Source of the DNA: CBDUEF01 sp018063485
GTDB taxonomy: Bacteria > Pseudomonadota > Alphaproteobacteria > Rhodobacterales > Rhodobacteraceae
Direction of reading: 5' to 3'
Length of the DNA: 55,435 nt
Assembly (NCBI GenBank): GCA_037045435.1
Contig: JBAOID010000038.1
Span: 1-55,435, forward strand
Shown piece by piece: positions 17,163 through 25,302 of this stretch (positions within the stretch are counted from its first letter, which is position 1; each line of letters starts with the position of its first letter). The notes below the pieces were generated by a model that ran no database searches, had not been told where the DNA came from, and saw nothing but the letters and a program-made list of their open reading frames with translations. Position numbers and translations under genes: made by a program.

Positions 17163-17174
17163 GGTTTCGAAACC
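17163..17174. promoter_or_regulatory. Perfect 12-bp palindrome upstream of the importer operon
   Basis: GGTTTCGAAACC is a perfect dyad in the 117-bp gap between the LysR stop and the first permease gene, about 38 bp before that gene. This is where an operator would be expected. No confident promoter elements were found around it. The remainder of this gap holds no recognisable gene. Confidence 0.35.
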
Positions 17175-17242
17175 CTAGGCGAGCGGTGATAAATACGTCA
17201 AATGAATATTATCGGCGCAAACCCATGCGGATTGGGAATGGG

Positions 17243-18187
17243 TCAGACTACATTCAGCCGGGACTTGAGCGGGCTTTGCCGCGCAACATCCTTGGCATCC
17301 TCAAGACGGATATGAGCCCCCAGCGCCTCGACAAAGCGCAACCCATAAGCAGGCAGTGGCGCGCGCCGGTCCCACATGGCACAAATGTCAAACTCAACCG
17401 GCTCACCGTTCAACGCAATGGGGCGCACCACCAAAGACCTGCCCGCCACCCGCGCCGACGAGGGCACCACCGCCACCCCGTTTCCACCCTCGGCCATCGC
17501 AAACAGTGTATGCGGTGAATAGCTTTCCATCACCAAAGAGGGCGGATGACCAATCAGACGACAGGCCGCATCAAACACTTCGCGCGATGCGTGGCGCCGG
17601 TTCAGGGTAAGAATCGGATAGACCAAAAGCTCTGCCATCTCGATCGGCCTGCCGAAATCGGCCAGAAATTCCGGAAGCGCCACCGCCAGAAACGCCAACC
17701 GGCCCAGGCGGATGGTTTCAAAGGCATCAATCGGTGTCGACGGCGTGGCCGCAATTGTCAGATGAACCGATCCCGCCCGCAGCCGTTCGGCCAGCTCCGG
17801 TCCGCCGCCATCCTCAAGCCTGATCTCGATTCCTGGATTATGGCCGACCCAGTCTTTCAGGAATGACGGTAAGAATCGCTCGATCAGTTGCGAACAGGCT
17901 CCAATCCGCAACAGTCCCGCCTGATCGCTTTTCAATTCATCGGCAAAGCTGCGCAAACTGCGCTCGCTTGCCAAAAGAGCATTCACCCGCCCCAAAACTG
18001 CCTCGCCCTCCGGCGTCAGCCGCAAATTGCGCCCGGCTTTCTCGAACAACTTGATGCCTAGCGATTCTTCCAATGCCTTGATTTGCCGCGACAGCGCCGA
18101 TTGCGTCAGGTTCAGCCGGTCTGCCGCCAGCGTCACGCTTTGCAGATCGGCAACGGCGGCGAAACCGGCGTAGGTGCGAATATCCAT
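17243..18187 (-). CDS. LysR-family transcriptional regulator
   Basis: This 314-residue protein starts with the LysR winged helix-turn-helix (MDIRTYAGFAAVADLQSVTL, then AADRLNLTQSALSRQIKALE; recognition region about residues 17-37), followed by a linker helix and a two-lobed effector domain. The ATG at 18187 is chosen because GGAGAG lies just upstream and the protein then starts at the usual place for the family. It is encoded on the same strand as, and directly upstream of, the SMP-30/ABC importer operon, so control of that operon is likely. Readthrough into the operon is possible. The effector is unknown. Confidence 0.85.
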   Translation of the reverse strand: MDIRTYAGFAAVADLQSVTLAADRLNLTQSALSRQIKALEESLGIKLFEKAGRNLRLTPEGEAVLGRVNALLASERSLRSFADELKSDQAGLLRIGACSQLIERFLPSFLKDWVGHNPGIEIRLEDGGGPELAERLRAGSVHLTIAATPSTPIDAFETIRLGRLAFLAVALPEFLADFGRPIEMAELLVYPILTLNRRHASREVFDAACRLIGHPPSLVMESYSPHTLFAMAEGGNGVAVVPSSARVAGRSLVVRPIALNGEPVEFDICAMWDRRAPLPAYGLRFVEALGAHIRLEDAKDVARQSPLKSRLNVV

Positions 18188-18301
18188 GAACTCTCCGCGA
18201 TTGTCTGCAAATGCTAGGCTGCGCACCACTTTGCTGTCAATCGCGGTTTCAACCCTTGACAAAGGGCGAGCACGCGCAACCAACACCCTGAAATCACAAG
18301 A

Positions 18302-19162
18302 TCAAGAAGGTGCCCTACATAAGCGCGCCTCGTATTCCAACAGCGCTATCAGCCCTTCACGATAGCTTGGATAGGCCAGCTTTACTGCCAGTTCGGTCTT
18401 GATCCGATCATTTCGAACCCGCTTCGATTCCGCGTAAAAGGATCGCGCCATCGGTGACATTTCGGCCTCATCAAACGCCACTTCCGGCGGGCTTGGCAGG
18501 CCCAGAAGCTGCGCCGCGTAGTCCAGCACATCCTCGGGCGGAGCAGGCTCATCATCGCAAACATTATAGACCGCCCCCGGATTGGGCCGCGCGATGGACG
18601 CCATCAGGGTGGCGACAAGATCCTCAACATGAATGCGGCTGAACACCTGCCCCGGCTTGATGATCCGCCGTGCAGTGCCATCCCTGACCTTTTCAAACGG
18701 CCCTCGCCCCGGTCCGTAAATGCCGGCCAGTCGAAACACCTGCAGCGGCAGCCCGGTCGCAGCCCAATCCCTCTCGGCCTGAACCCGCGCCACTGCGCGC
18801 CCGGAAAGCGGGGCGACCGGGGTTTGCTCATCCACCCAGCCCCCTTGCCGATCTCCGTAAACCGCAGTCGTCGAAAGATATCCCAGCCACTCTGGCCGTG
18901 CGGCTTTGATCTGATCCCGCGCCGCCATCAGAAATGGATCGCCCCCGGCCCCCGGCGCCGCAGAAATCAAGACATGCGTCGCCCGCGTCAAAGCCTGCGT
19001 CAGATCGCCCGGCCAGAGCAAAGGCTCCACTCCACCCGCCCGCATCACCTCAGCGCGACCGGCATCCCGCGTCGTCCCCACCACCTTCCAGCCCAGAGGA
19101 AGCAAGTGCCGCGCCAAAGCAGCCGCCGAATAGCCGTGACCAAGGGAAAGGAGGTTTTTCAT
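18302..19162 (-). CDS. NAD(P)-dependent epimerase/dehydratase family protein (YeeZ-like)
   Basis: This protein of about 286 residues has an N-terminal dinucleotide motif in LSLGHGYSAAALARHLLPLG, then LGYLSTTAVYGD (an extended-SDR active-site region), FRLAGIYGPGR and AVYNVCDDEP. These fit atypical extended short-chain dehydrogenases related to YeeZ, often annotated as nucleoside-diphosphate-sugar epimerases. The usual YxxxK pair is not evident after STTAVYG, as in other atypical members. The start at 19162 (MKNLLSLGHG) puts the Rossmann motif at the N terminus; an in-frame ATG 48 nt upstream is possible. It is divergent from amn. The reaction is unknown. Confidence 0.75.
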   Translation of the reverse strand: MKNLLSLGHGYSAAALARHLLPLGWKVVGTTRDAGRAEVMRAGGVEPLLWPGDLTQALTRATHVLISAAPGAGGDPFLMAARDQIKAARPEWLGYLSTTAVYGDRQGGWVDEQTPVAPLSGRAVARVQAERDWAATGLPLQVFRLAGIYGPGRGPFEKVRDGTARRIIKPGQVFSRIHVEDLVATLMASIARPNPGAVYNVCDDEPAPPEDVLDYAAQLLGLPSPPEVAFDEAEMSPMARSFYAESKRVRNDRIKTELAVKLAYPSYREGLIALLEYEARLCRAPS

Positions 19163-19275
19163 CTCGCCAATATCCGCCCGACCCACGCCCGCCGCAAGAC
19201 CCGTCATCAAGACTTAGCTTGCGATGCCCATGATTTCGGCCTTAGATGCCCGATCAAATTCTGGAAGATGCCATT

Positions 19276-20754
19276 ATGCACGACGAATCCTTGCCGATCC
19301 TGTCTCCTGACCATTCCGAGATGCAGTCTTTCACTGATGCCGCCGCCGCAGTCACAAGGCTCGAGCAGCTTTATGCCGAAGCGACCAGTTTTCTGGCCCG
19401 GCATTTCAGCCTGGCGGTTCTGGGGGGTAAACCGGCCAGCCGCTTTCGCGCATTCTATCCCGAAATCCGGCTTTCAGTAACCAGCCACGTCAAACCTGAC
19501 AGCCGATTGTCCTTTGGACATGTGGCTGGGCCGGGCAATTATTCAACCACGATCACCCGACCCGACCTGTTTCGCAGCTATCTGATCCAACAACTTGAGT
19601 TGCTGATGTTGAACCATGGCGTGGCCATTCAGATTGCTACCTCGACAACCCCGATCCCGGTGCATTTCGCGGTAGCTGGCAACGCGGCGGTTTCGGTTCC
19701 GCAAGAAGGTGTGCTCGATTTCAGCCTGCGCGACGTGTTTGATGTGCCCGATCTTGCCACGACCAACGATGATATTGTGAACGGCGTAGATATCCGCAAC
19801 CCCGACGGCTCCGCCCCTTTGGCCCCGTTCACGGCACAGCGGGTGGATTACAGCCTTGCACGCCTGTCACATTACACCGCCACCGACGCTTCGCATTTCC
19901 AAAACCATGTCCTGTTCACCAATTATCAGTTTTACGTTGATGAGTTCGAGTCCTTTGCCCGCGCAGCTTTGGGTGATCCGACATCTGGCTACACCGCCTT
20001 TGTTGCGACCGCGAACCAGATCATCACCAGCCCGGATGGCGTGATTCAGCCCAGCGCCAAACTGCCACAGATGCCGACATACCATCTAAAGCGCCGCGAT
20101 GGTCAGGGGATAACCCTGGTCAATATCGGCGTCGGCCCTTCGAATGCCAAAACCGCTACCGATCACATTGCCGTCTTGCGGCCTCATGCCTGGTTGATGG
20201 TTGGCCATTGCGCGGGCCTGCGCAACAGCCAGAGCATGGGGGATTTCGTGCTGGCGCACGCCTATGTGCGCGAAGATCACGTTCTGGATGATGATCTGCC
20301 AACCTGGGTGCCCATTCCTGCATTGGCCGAAATTCAGATCGCGCTGCAAGAAGCGGTGGCTGATATCACGCAGCTGCAGGGCTATGAGCTGAAACGGATC
20401 ATGCGCACCGGCACCGTGGCCACCATCGACAACCGCAATTGGGAGCTGCGCGATCAGTCCGGCCCGGTGCGCCGTCTGAGCCAAAGCCGGGCAATTGCTC
20501 TGGATATGGAAAGCGCCACCATCGCCGCCAACGGTTTTCGGTTTCGTGTTCCTTATGGCACTCTGCTTTGCGTATCGGACAAGCCTTTGCACGGCGAATT
20601 GAAACTGCCGGGAATGGCGTCGGAGTTCTACAAAACTCAGGTCTCTCGTCATCTGCAAATCGGGATCCGGGCAATGGAACGGCTGCGCGAAATGCCGCTG
20701 GAACGCATCCACAGCCGGAAATTGCGTAGCTTTGAGGAAACGGCTTTTCTCTAA
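19276..20754 (+). CDS. amn: AMP nucleosidase
   Basis: This protein of about 492 residues hydrolyses AMP to adenine and ribose 5-phosphate and so adjusts the adenylate pool. It has the AMP-nucleosidase N-terminal domain (FTDAAAAVTRLEQLYAEA) followed by the purine phosphorylase-like catalytic domain (GQGITLVNIGVGPSNAKTA, WLMVGHCAGLRNSQ, IALDMESATIAANGFRFRVP, LCVSDKPLHGELKLPG). Length and C terminus are as in proteobacterial Amn. The ATG at 19276 has GGAAG 8 nt upstream; an ATG at 19246 without a ribosome site would add 10 residues. The 133-bp gap that follows, up to the HU-like gene, contains no other gene. Confidence 0.9.
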   Translation: MHDESLPILSPDHSEMQSFTDAAAAVTRLEQLYAEATSFLARHFSLAVLGGKPASRFRAFYPEIRLSVTSHVKPDSRLSFGHVAGPGNYSTTITRPDLFRSYLIQQLELLMLNHGVAIQIATSTTPIPVHFAVAGNAAVSVPQEGVLDFSLRDVFDVPDLATTNDDIVNGVDIRNPDGSAPLAPFTAQRVDYSLARLSHYTATDASHFQNHVLFTNYQFYVDEFESFARAALGDPTSGYTAFVATANQIITSPDGVIQPSAKLPQMPTYHLKRRDGQGITLVNIGVGPSNAKTATDHIAVLRPHAWLMVGHCAGLRNSQSMGDFVLAHAYVREDHVLDDDLPTWVPIPALAEIQIALQEAVADITQLQGYELKRIMRTGTVATIDNRNWELRDQSGPVRRLSQSRAIALDMESATIAANGFRFRVPYGTLLCVSDKPLHGELKLPGMASEFYKTQVSRHLQIGIRAMERLREMPLERIHSRKLRSFEETAFL

Positions 20755-20887
20755 AGTTGTAATTTGACCTTGTTTCAGGCCGAAACCTCTTGCCTTGAGG
20801 CGACCAAATCGTGAAAAGCGCAGCATAAGCCGTGACGGCATAGACAGGCTCGGGTTTCAGTCCTGGGCCGCAAAGAAGGAACAAAGA

Positions 20888-21176
20888 ATGTCCAAACCGA
20901 TGACCAAGACCCAACTTCTCGCCGCTATCGCGGAACTCAATGGGGTCTGACAAGAAAACCGCCTCGGCCGCTTTGGACGCCATTGCTGAAATCGTGGCGC
21001 GTGAAGTGGCGGCAGGCGGGGCTGTCACTCTGCCGGGTCTGGGCAAAATGGTTTGCCGTGAACGCCCCGAGCGCCAGGTCCGCAACCCTGCCACCGGCGA
21101 GACCGTGACCAAGGCTGCCGACAAGCAGGTCAAATTCGCCATCGCCAAGGCGTTGAAAGACAGCGTCAACGCATAA
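20888..21176 (+). pseudogene. HU-family DNA-binding protein gene with a one-base frameshift
   Basis: The first frame starts at ATG 20888 behind GAAGGA and reads MSKPMTKTQLLAAIAELNGV, then meets UGA at 20948-20950. The +1 frame continues at once with DKKTASAALDAIAEIV and the DNA-binding arm ending PERQVRNPATGE, to a stop at 21174-21176. Joined, the two parts give a complete HU/IHF-like histone-like protein of about 95 residues. The ATG at 20940 has no ribosome site and would lose the first helix, so it is not a credible independent start. An extra base in the GTCT or GGGG stretch (20942-20948) is the simplest cause. Programmed +1 frameshifting at UGA-C is a less likely alternative. Confidence 0.75.
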
Positions 21177-21180
21177 GGTT

Positions 21181-21241
21181 GATTGCCCCTTGCGGGGCGA
21201 TCAAAGGATTGAAAGGGTCGCCCGATCGGGCGGCCCTTTTG
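21181..21241 (+). terminator. Terminator after the HU-like gene
   Basis: Two hairpins follow the stop. The first is GATTGCCCC/GGGGCGATC (21181-21202). The second is a GAAAGGGTCGCCCG / CGGGCGGCCCTTTT dyad centred near 21225 and ending in TTTTG at 21241, which is a typical rho-independent terminator. Confidence 0.75.
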
Positions 21242-21263
21242 TTTGGCCAGTAGAGGAGAGCCT

Positions 21264-22136
21264 ATGGATCTGCGTGTCATGGCCATGGGACTGGCGTTTT
21301 CGCTCATGTGGTCGTCGGCCTTCGCCACGGCCAGAATCATCGTTGCCGGAGCCCCGCCGTTGCTGGCCTTGTCGCTACGCTTTGCGATTTCCGGCCTTAT
21401 TGCAGTGGTCGTCGCCCGTGCATTGGGCCAAAGCTGGCGGCTTAACCGGCCCATTGCGCGCTCGGTCCTGATTTTCGGCCTGTGCCAAAATGCCCTCTAC
21501 CTTGGGCTGAACTTCATTGCGCTCAAGAAGATCGAGGCTTCGCTTGCCTCGATCATTGCCTCGTCGATGCCGCTTATCGTGGCGCTGCTCGGCTGGCTTT
21601 GGCGCAGAGAAAAGATCGCCCCATTGGGAATTGCCGGATTGGGCGCCGGGTTCCTTGGCGTGGCGATGATCATGGGCGGGAGGGTCAGCACAGGGGCCGA
21701 TCCCGTCGCCATCTTGCTTTGCTTGATCGGTGCCATTTCACTGGCCGTCGCAACCTTGACCGTAAGCGCGGTGTCCTCGGGGGGAAATCTTCTTATGGTT
21801 GTGGGGCTGCAAATGCTGGTTGGCTCGGTCAGTCTTGGGGTGATTTCCGCCATGTCAGAGACATATTTCATTGTTCCAAGCCTGCCCTTGGTTGTGGCCT
21901 TTGCCTATCAGATTGCAGTTCCGGGATTGGCGGCAACCCTGTTATGGTTCGCTCTTGTAGGAAGAGCGGGGGCCGTAAAAGCCTCGACCTTTCATTTTCT
22001 GAACCCGTTTTTTGGCGTGGTGGTAGCAGCAATTCTGCTGGGCGAACACATAAACGGATTGGACATGATCGGTGTCGCAATTGTCACCGTCGGCATTTTG
22101 GCCGTTCAGATGAGCAAGATGCAGCGCTTGGGTTGA
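21264..22136 (+). CDS. EamA/DMT-family transporter
   Basis: This 290-residue inner-membrane protein is made of ten hydrophobic helices in two EamA repeats: the first starts at GLAFSLMWSSAFATARIIV and the second at DPVAILLCLIGAISLAVATL. It ends with the typical FHFLNPFFGVVVAAILLGE segment. Members export metabolites or amino acids. The ATG at 21264 has GAGGAGA upstream; an earlier TTG would place this ribosome site within the coding sequence. Substrate cannot be assigned. The gene is convergent with the proline iminopeptidase gene, and the 74-bp gap between them shows nothing notable. Confidence 0.85.
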   Translation: MDLRVMAMGLAFSLMWSSAFATARIIVAGAPPLLALSLRFAISGLIAVVVARALGQSWRLNRPIARSVLIFGLCQNALYLGLNFIALKKIEASLASIIASSMPLIVALLGWLWRREKIAPLGIAGLGAGFLGVAMIMGGRVSTGADPVAILLCLIGAISLAVATLTVSAVSSGGNLLMVVGLQMLVGSVSLGVISAMSETYFIVPSLPLVVAFAYQIAVPGLAATLLWFALVGRAGAVKASTFHFLNPFFGVVVAAILLGEHINGLDMIGVAIVTVGILAVQMSKMQRLG

Positions 22137-22210
22137 TACGTTGGCCCCATTCGATATCCATTGCGCAACACCCAAACCCGGCTTTCATGGAAATGGGACA
22201 AACCGCCGCC

Positions 22211-23188
22211 TTAGAGCCGCTTTGCGATCTCATCCATTGCGCAAACCAAGGCTTCGCTTATTCCCGGCTCTGAAAGTGCATGGCCCGCAAGGGGGATGAT
22301 CCGTAACTCGCAAGCCGCCCAATTGCTGGACAGCTTCCATGCTGAAACCGGCGGGCAGATCATGTCATAGCGGCCCTGCACGATCACGGTAGGAATATGC
22401 GCAATCCGGTTGCGCTGTGCCATGATCCAGCCGTCATGTTCCAGAAAGCCGGCGTTCTGAAAGTAGTGATTTTCCAATCTGGCAAAAGTACGAGAATAGT
22501 CTGCCGGACCTTCCGCCAGCGGCCCGTCATAGCGCACCGAGGCCAGGGCATTTTCCCAACCGGACCATAGCCGCCCTGCCAAAGTTTCTTGCGCCAGAAC
22601 CTTGGAAAACAGCAGGCGATGATACCCCGCAATCGGGGTTGAACGCTCTGCCTCGGGCAATATGGACAGGAATTTTTCCCAAAGATCTGGAAAGAATGCC
22701 CCCACCCCACCGCCATAGAACCAATCCAATTCGGCATTGGTCATCAGAAACACCCCGCGCAAGACCATGTGCGACAGACGTGTCGGGTGCGTGATCCCAT
22801 AAATCAGAGCGAGTGTCGCGCCCCAACTGCCGCCAAAACCGATGAATTGATCGATCGCCAATTCGGTTCTGATCCGCTCGATATCCGCAATCAGGTGCCA
22901 GGTGGTATTGTTTTCGACTGAAGCATGTGGCCGCGAACGTCCGCAGCCGCGTTGGTCAAACAACACCACCCGATAGACCGCAGGGTCAAAATACCGCCGC
23001 ATCGCGGGGCTGCACCCACCGCCGGGGCCTCCATGGAATACCAGAACCGGAACGCCATCTTGACGCCCACATTGCTCGACATAAATCCTGTGCCCATCGC
23101 CCATGTCGATCATCCGCTGATCAAATGGCTCAATGTGCGGGTAAAGATAGTCGGCTGCGCGCTTTTGGCCTGATTTCTGGAACATCAT
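22211..23188 (-). CDS. pip: Proline iminopeptidase, alpha/beta hydrolase (peptidase S33)
   Basis: This protein of about 325 residues releases N-terminal proline from peptides in the cytoplasm. Diagnostic segments are YPHIEPFDQRMIDMGDGHRI, the oxyanion region VFHGGPGGGCSP, FDQRGCGRSRPH, the nucleophile Ser121 in FGGSWGATLAL, the acid in VQGRYDMICPP and the histidine in LAGHALSEPG. All match the proline iminopeptidase family in order and length. Two adjacent ATG codons (23188 and 23185) are possible starts. It is divergent from ubiG with a 69-bp shared promoter region containing TATATA. Confidence 0.9.
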   Translation of the reverse strand: MMFQKSGQKRAADYLYPHIEPFDQRMIDMGDGHRIYVEQCGRQDGVPVLVFHGGPGGGCSPAMRRYFDPAVYRVVLFDQRGCGRSRPHASVENNTTWHLIADIERIRTELAIDQFIGFGGSWGATLALIYGITHPTRLSHMVLRGVFLMTNAELDWFYGGGVGAFFPDLWEKFLSILPEAERSTPIAGYHRLLFSKVLAQETLAGRLWSGWENALASVRYDGPLAEGPADYSRTFARLENHYFQNAGFLEHDGWIMAQRNRIAHIPTVIVQGRYDMICPPVSAWKLSSNWAACELRIIPLAGHALSEPGISEALVCAMDEIAKRL

Positions 23189-23257
23189 TGCACTATATAA
23201 CCGCTGTATGCCGACCGGATACAAGCCATCCGGCACAGGAAAGCGAAAGGACTGATC

Positions 23258-23995
23258 ATGCAAAGCAGTATCAACCCCGCCGAAGTGGCCAAATTCGAGG
23301 CAATGGCTGCTGAATGGTGGGATCCGCATGGCAAGTTCCAGCCGCTGCATCAGATGAATCCCTGCCGTCTGGATTATATCACCAGCCAGATCGCCGCTGA
23401 ATTTGATCGTGATCTGACCAGGCCAAAGCCCTTTGCCGGCTTGCGGTTGCTGGATATCGGCTGCGGAGGTGGCTTGTTGTCCGAGCCCATGGCCCGGCTC
23501 GGGGCCGAGGTGTTGGGAGCTGATGCCGCACCGCGGAATATTCCGGTTGCGCAATTGCACGCCCAGCAATCAGGCCTGGACATAGATTACCGCGTCACCA
23601 CCGCCGAAGATCTGGCCGCCATGGGCGAACAGTTTGACGTGGTGTTGAATATGGAAGTGGTGGAGCATGTGGCCGACCCCCAAGCCTTTCTGACCACCTG
23701 TCAAACGCTTTTGAAACCGGGCGGGCTGTTGATCTGCTCAACCCTCAATCGCAATGCCAAGAGTTTTGCCTTGGCAATTGTCGGGGCGGAATGGGTGATG
23801 CGCTGGTTGCCAAAAGGCACGCATGACTGGGCAAAATTCATCACCCCGGATGAATTGTATGAAATGATTCGCGGTGCAGGTTTAGAGCCGGTGGACCGAA
23901 AGGGTATGGTCTTTAATCCGCTTGGTTGGAGTTGGAGCCTTTCGGCGCGCGATTTGTCCTGCAATTATGTGACCACCAGCACCAGAAGGGTCTGA
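23258..23995 (+). CDS. ubiG: Ubiquinone biosynthesis O-methyltransferase
   Basis: This 245-residue class I SAM-dependent methyltransferase carries out both O-methylation steps of ubiquinone biosynthesis. It begins INPAEVAKFEAMAAEWWDPH and has SAM motif I LLDIGCGGGLLSEPMARLGA, FDVVLNMEVVEHV and the UbiG-specific ending GMVFNPL and NYVTTSTR. The start is supported by GAAAGGA upstream. The 150 bp between it and the phasin gene hold no gene or clear signal. Confidence 0.92.
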   Translation: MQSSINPAEVAKFEAMAAEWWDPHGKFQPLHQMNPCRLDYITSQIAAEFDRDLTRPKPFAGLRLLDIGCGGGLLSEPMARLGAEVLGADAAPRNIPVAQLHAQQSGLDIDYRVTTAEDLAAMGEQFDVVLNMEVVEHVADPQAFLTTCQTLLKPGGLLICSTLNRNAKSFALAIVGAEWVMRWLPKGTHDWAKFITPDELYEMIRGAGLEPVDRKGMVFNPLGWSWSLSARDLSCNYVTTSTRRV

Positions 23996-24145
23996 TTTCG
24001 GCGTGCCTGCGCTTTTCCTATTGCATGATAGGCGATCAGACGCCAACCGCACCACCATCTTGACCTCGATCAAGCCAAAGCCGTGCGGTCGGGCGTATAG
24101 TTGCAGCGCTGGGTCCGTTGCCCGGCGCAGAATAGGAGACAAGAT

Positions 24146-24454
24146 ATGAGCAAGACTTCTCAAAAAGCTGCGGAGAACTTGGGCGCAGACGCGATGCAAC
24201 AGTGGGTCGAGATGGTCAGCGAAGGCGTCCAGTTTGTCGTTTCACGCGTACAGCAGGATCTTGAGTTCCAGCAAACTCTGCTAGGCTGCCGGACCCTGGA
24301 AGATCTTCAAAAGGTTCAGGGCGATTACTACCGCAAGACGATGGAACAGTATTCCGCCGAATCTGCGCGGATGATGGCGCGGATGGTGGAGTCCAATGGC
24401 CTGCCAAAGGCGATGAGCGGAGCAAAACGGCGCTATGACGACGTGCCGCTATAG
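24146..24454 (+). CDS. Phasin family protein
   Basis: This 102-residue helical, amphipathic protein has QQWVEMVSEGVQFVVSRV, LEFQQTLLGCRTLEDLQKVQ and GDYYRKTMEQYSAESARMM, the pattern of small alphaproteobacterial phasins that coat polyhydroxyalkanoate granules. The ATG at 24146 follows GGAGACA; an upstream in-frame ATG would use that site as coding sequence. No PHA synthesis genes are in the window, so granule association is inferred from the family alone. Confidence 0.75.
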   Translation: MSKTSQKAAENLGADAMQQWVEMVSEGVQFVVSRVQQDLEFQQTLLGCRTLEDLQKVQGDYYRKTMEQYSAESARMMARMVESNGLPKAMSGAKRRYDDVPL

Positions 24455-24499
24455 CTCTCGGGCAATTCGACAAATGCCCGAAATCACGGGCACCGAGAG
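24455..24499. terminator. Shared hairpin between the convergent phasin and msrA genes
   Basis: CTCTCGG (24455-24461) can pair with CCGAGAG (24493-24499), and the inner CGGGCA (24459-24464) with TGCCCG (24475-24480). The pairings overlap and are alternatives. The region fills the gap between the two stop codons and probably ends transcription from both sides. Confidence 0.5.
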
Positions 24500-24500
24500 T

Positions 24501-25112
24501 TTAGTGAATGAATTGGGCCGCAGAGCCCCATAGTTGCTTGACGCGCGCATCGCGCCCGCAGGCGTCACGATAGAACGCATAGGCGTTGCGCTTTTCTTTT
24601 GGGCCACGACGGGTCAACACGACATCTGTGCTTTTGTAATAGTCTTGATGATAGGCCTCGGCCTTCCAGAATGTTTTGGCCGCCAAAACCGGAGTAACCA
24701 CCTTCTGGCCCAGATCAGCCGTTGCTTTGGCCACTTCGGCCTTGGCCGTGGCCTGCTGAACGGCATTCTGGGCAAAAATGGCAGACCGATAGGCGTTGCC
24801 CCGATCGCAGAACTGCCCGCCCGCATCCGTCACATCAGTTGACCGCAAAAATCTATTGACCACTTCAGCATAGCTGATTTTCGCATTGTCGAAAGTAATC
24901 CTCACCGCCTCATAATGGCCCTCGTGGTCATCATAGGTCGGGTTTTGGCTATCGCCCCCGGTATAGCCGGACACCACATCTTTCACCCCCGAAACCGCTT
25001 CAAAGTTCGATTCGACACACCAGAAACATCCGCCGGCAAGGATCGCCGTTTCGGTTTTTGCTGAGGCGGCGCCCGCAAGGGCGAACGTAAGGGCGAGGGC
25101 ATGGCGAAGCAT
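24501..25112 (-). CDS. msrA: Peptide methionine sulfoxide reductase A, exported
   Basis: This 203-residue MsrA reduces methionine-S-sulfoxide in damaged proteins. It has a short signal peptide (MLRHALALTFALAGAASA) and then the active-site motif GGCFWC with catalytic Cys29, followed by GYTGGDSQNPTYDDHEGHYE and DRGNAYRSAIF. A C-terminal cysteine in RDACGRDARV may act in thiol recycling. The start at 25112 has GGAGA 7 nt upstream and retains the signal peptide, so action in the periplasm is expected. No msrB lies next to it. The 190 bp between it and the argG stop contain no recognisable feature. Confidence 0.88.
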   Translation of the reverse strand: MLRHALALTFALAGAASAKTETAILAGGCFWCVESNFEAVSGVKDVVSGYTGGDSQNPTYDDHEGHYEAVRITFDNAKISYAEVVNRFLRSTDVTDAGGQFCDRGNAYRSAIFAQNAVQQATAKAEVAKATADLGQKVVTPVLAAKTFWKAEAYHQDYYKSTDVVLTRRGPKEKRNAYAFYRDACGRDARVKQLWGSAAQFIH

Positions 25113-25302
25113 CGGACATCTCCTTCGTTTTGGCAACGATGCGGGCACCGGGCGCTCCGGGCAACTCACCCATCCGTGAGGTCACGCCAAGGTGATCCCG
25201 ATCTCTGGACCAGAAGCACAAGTCATGCACAAACCATAGCGACAGCGTCCCCTACCGCAGGCCGGAGCTTCCTTCGCAATTGCGTCTGCTTTTTGCCAAG
25301 GG

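Noticed and set aside
20940..21176. Independent short HU gene starting at ATG 20940
   Set aside because: It has no ribosome site and would lack the conserved first helix, which is encoded just upstream in another frame. It is treated as one frameshifted gene.
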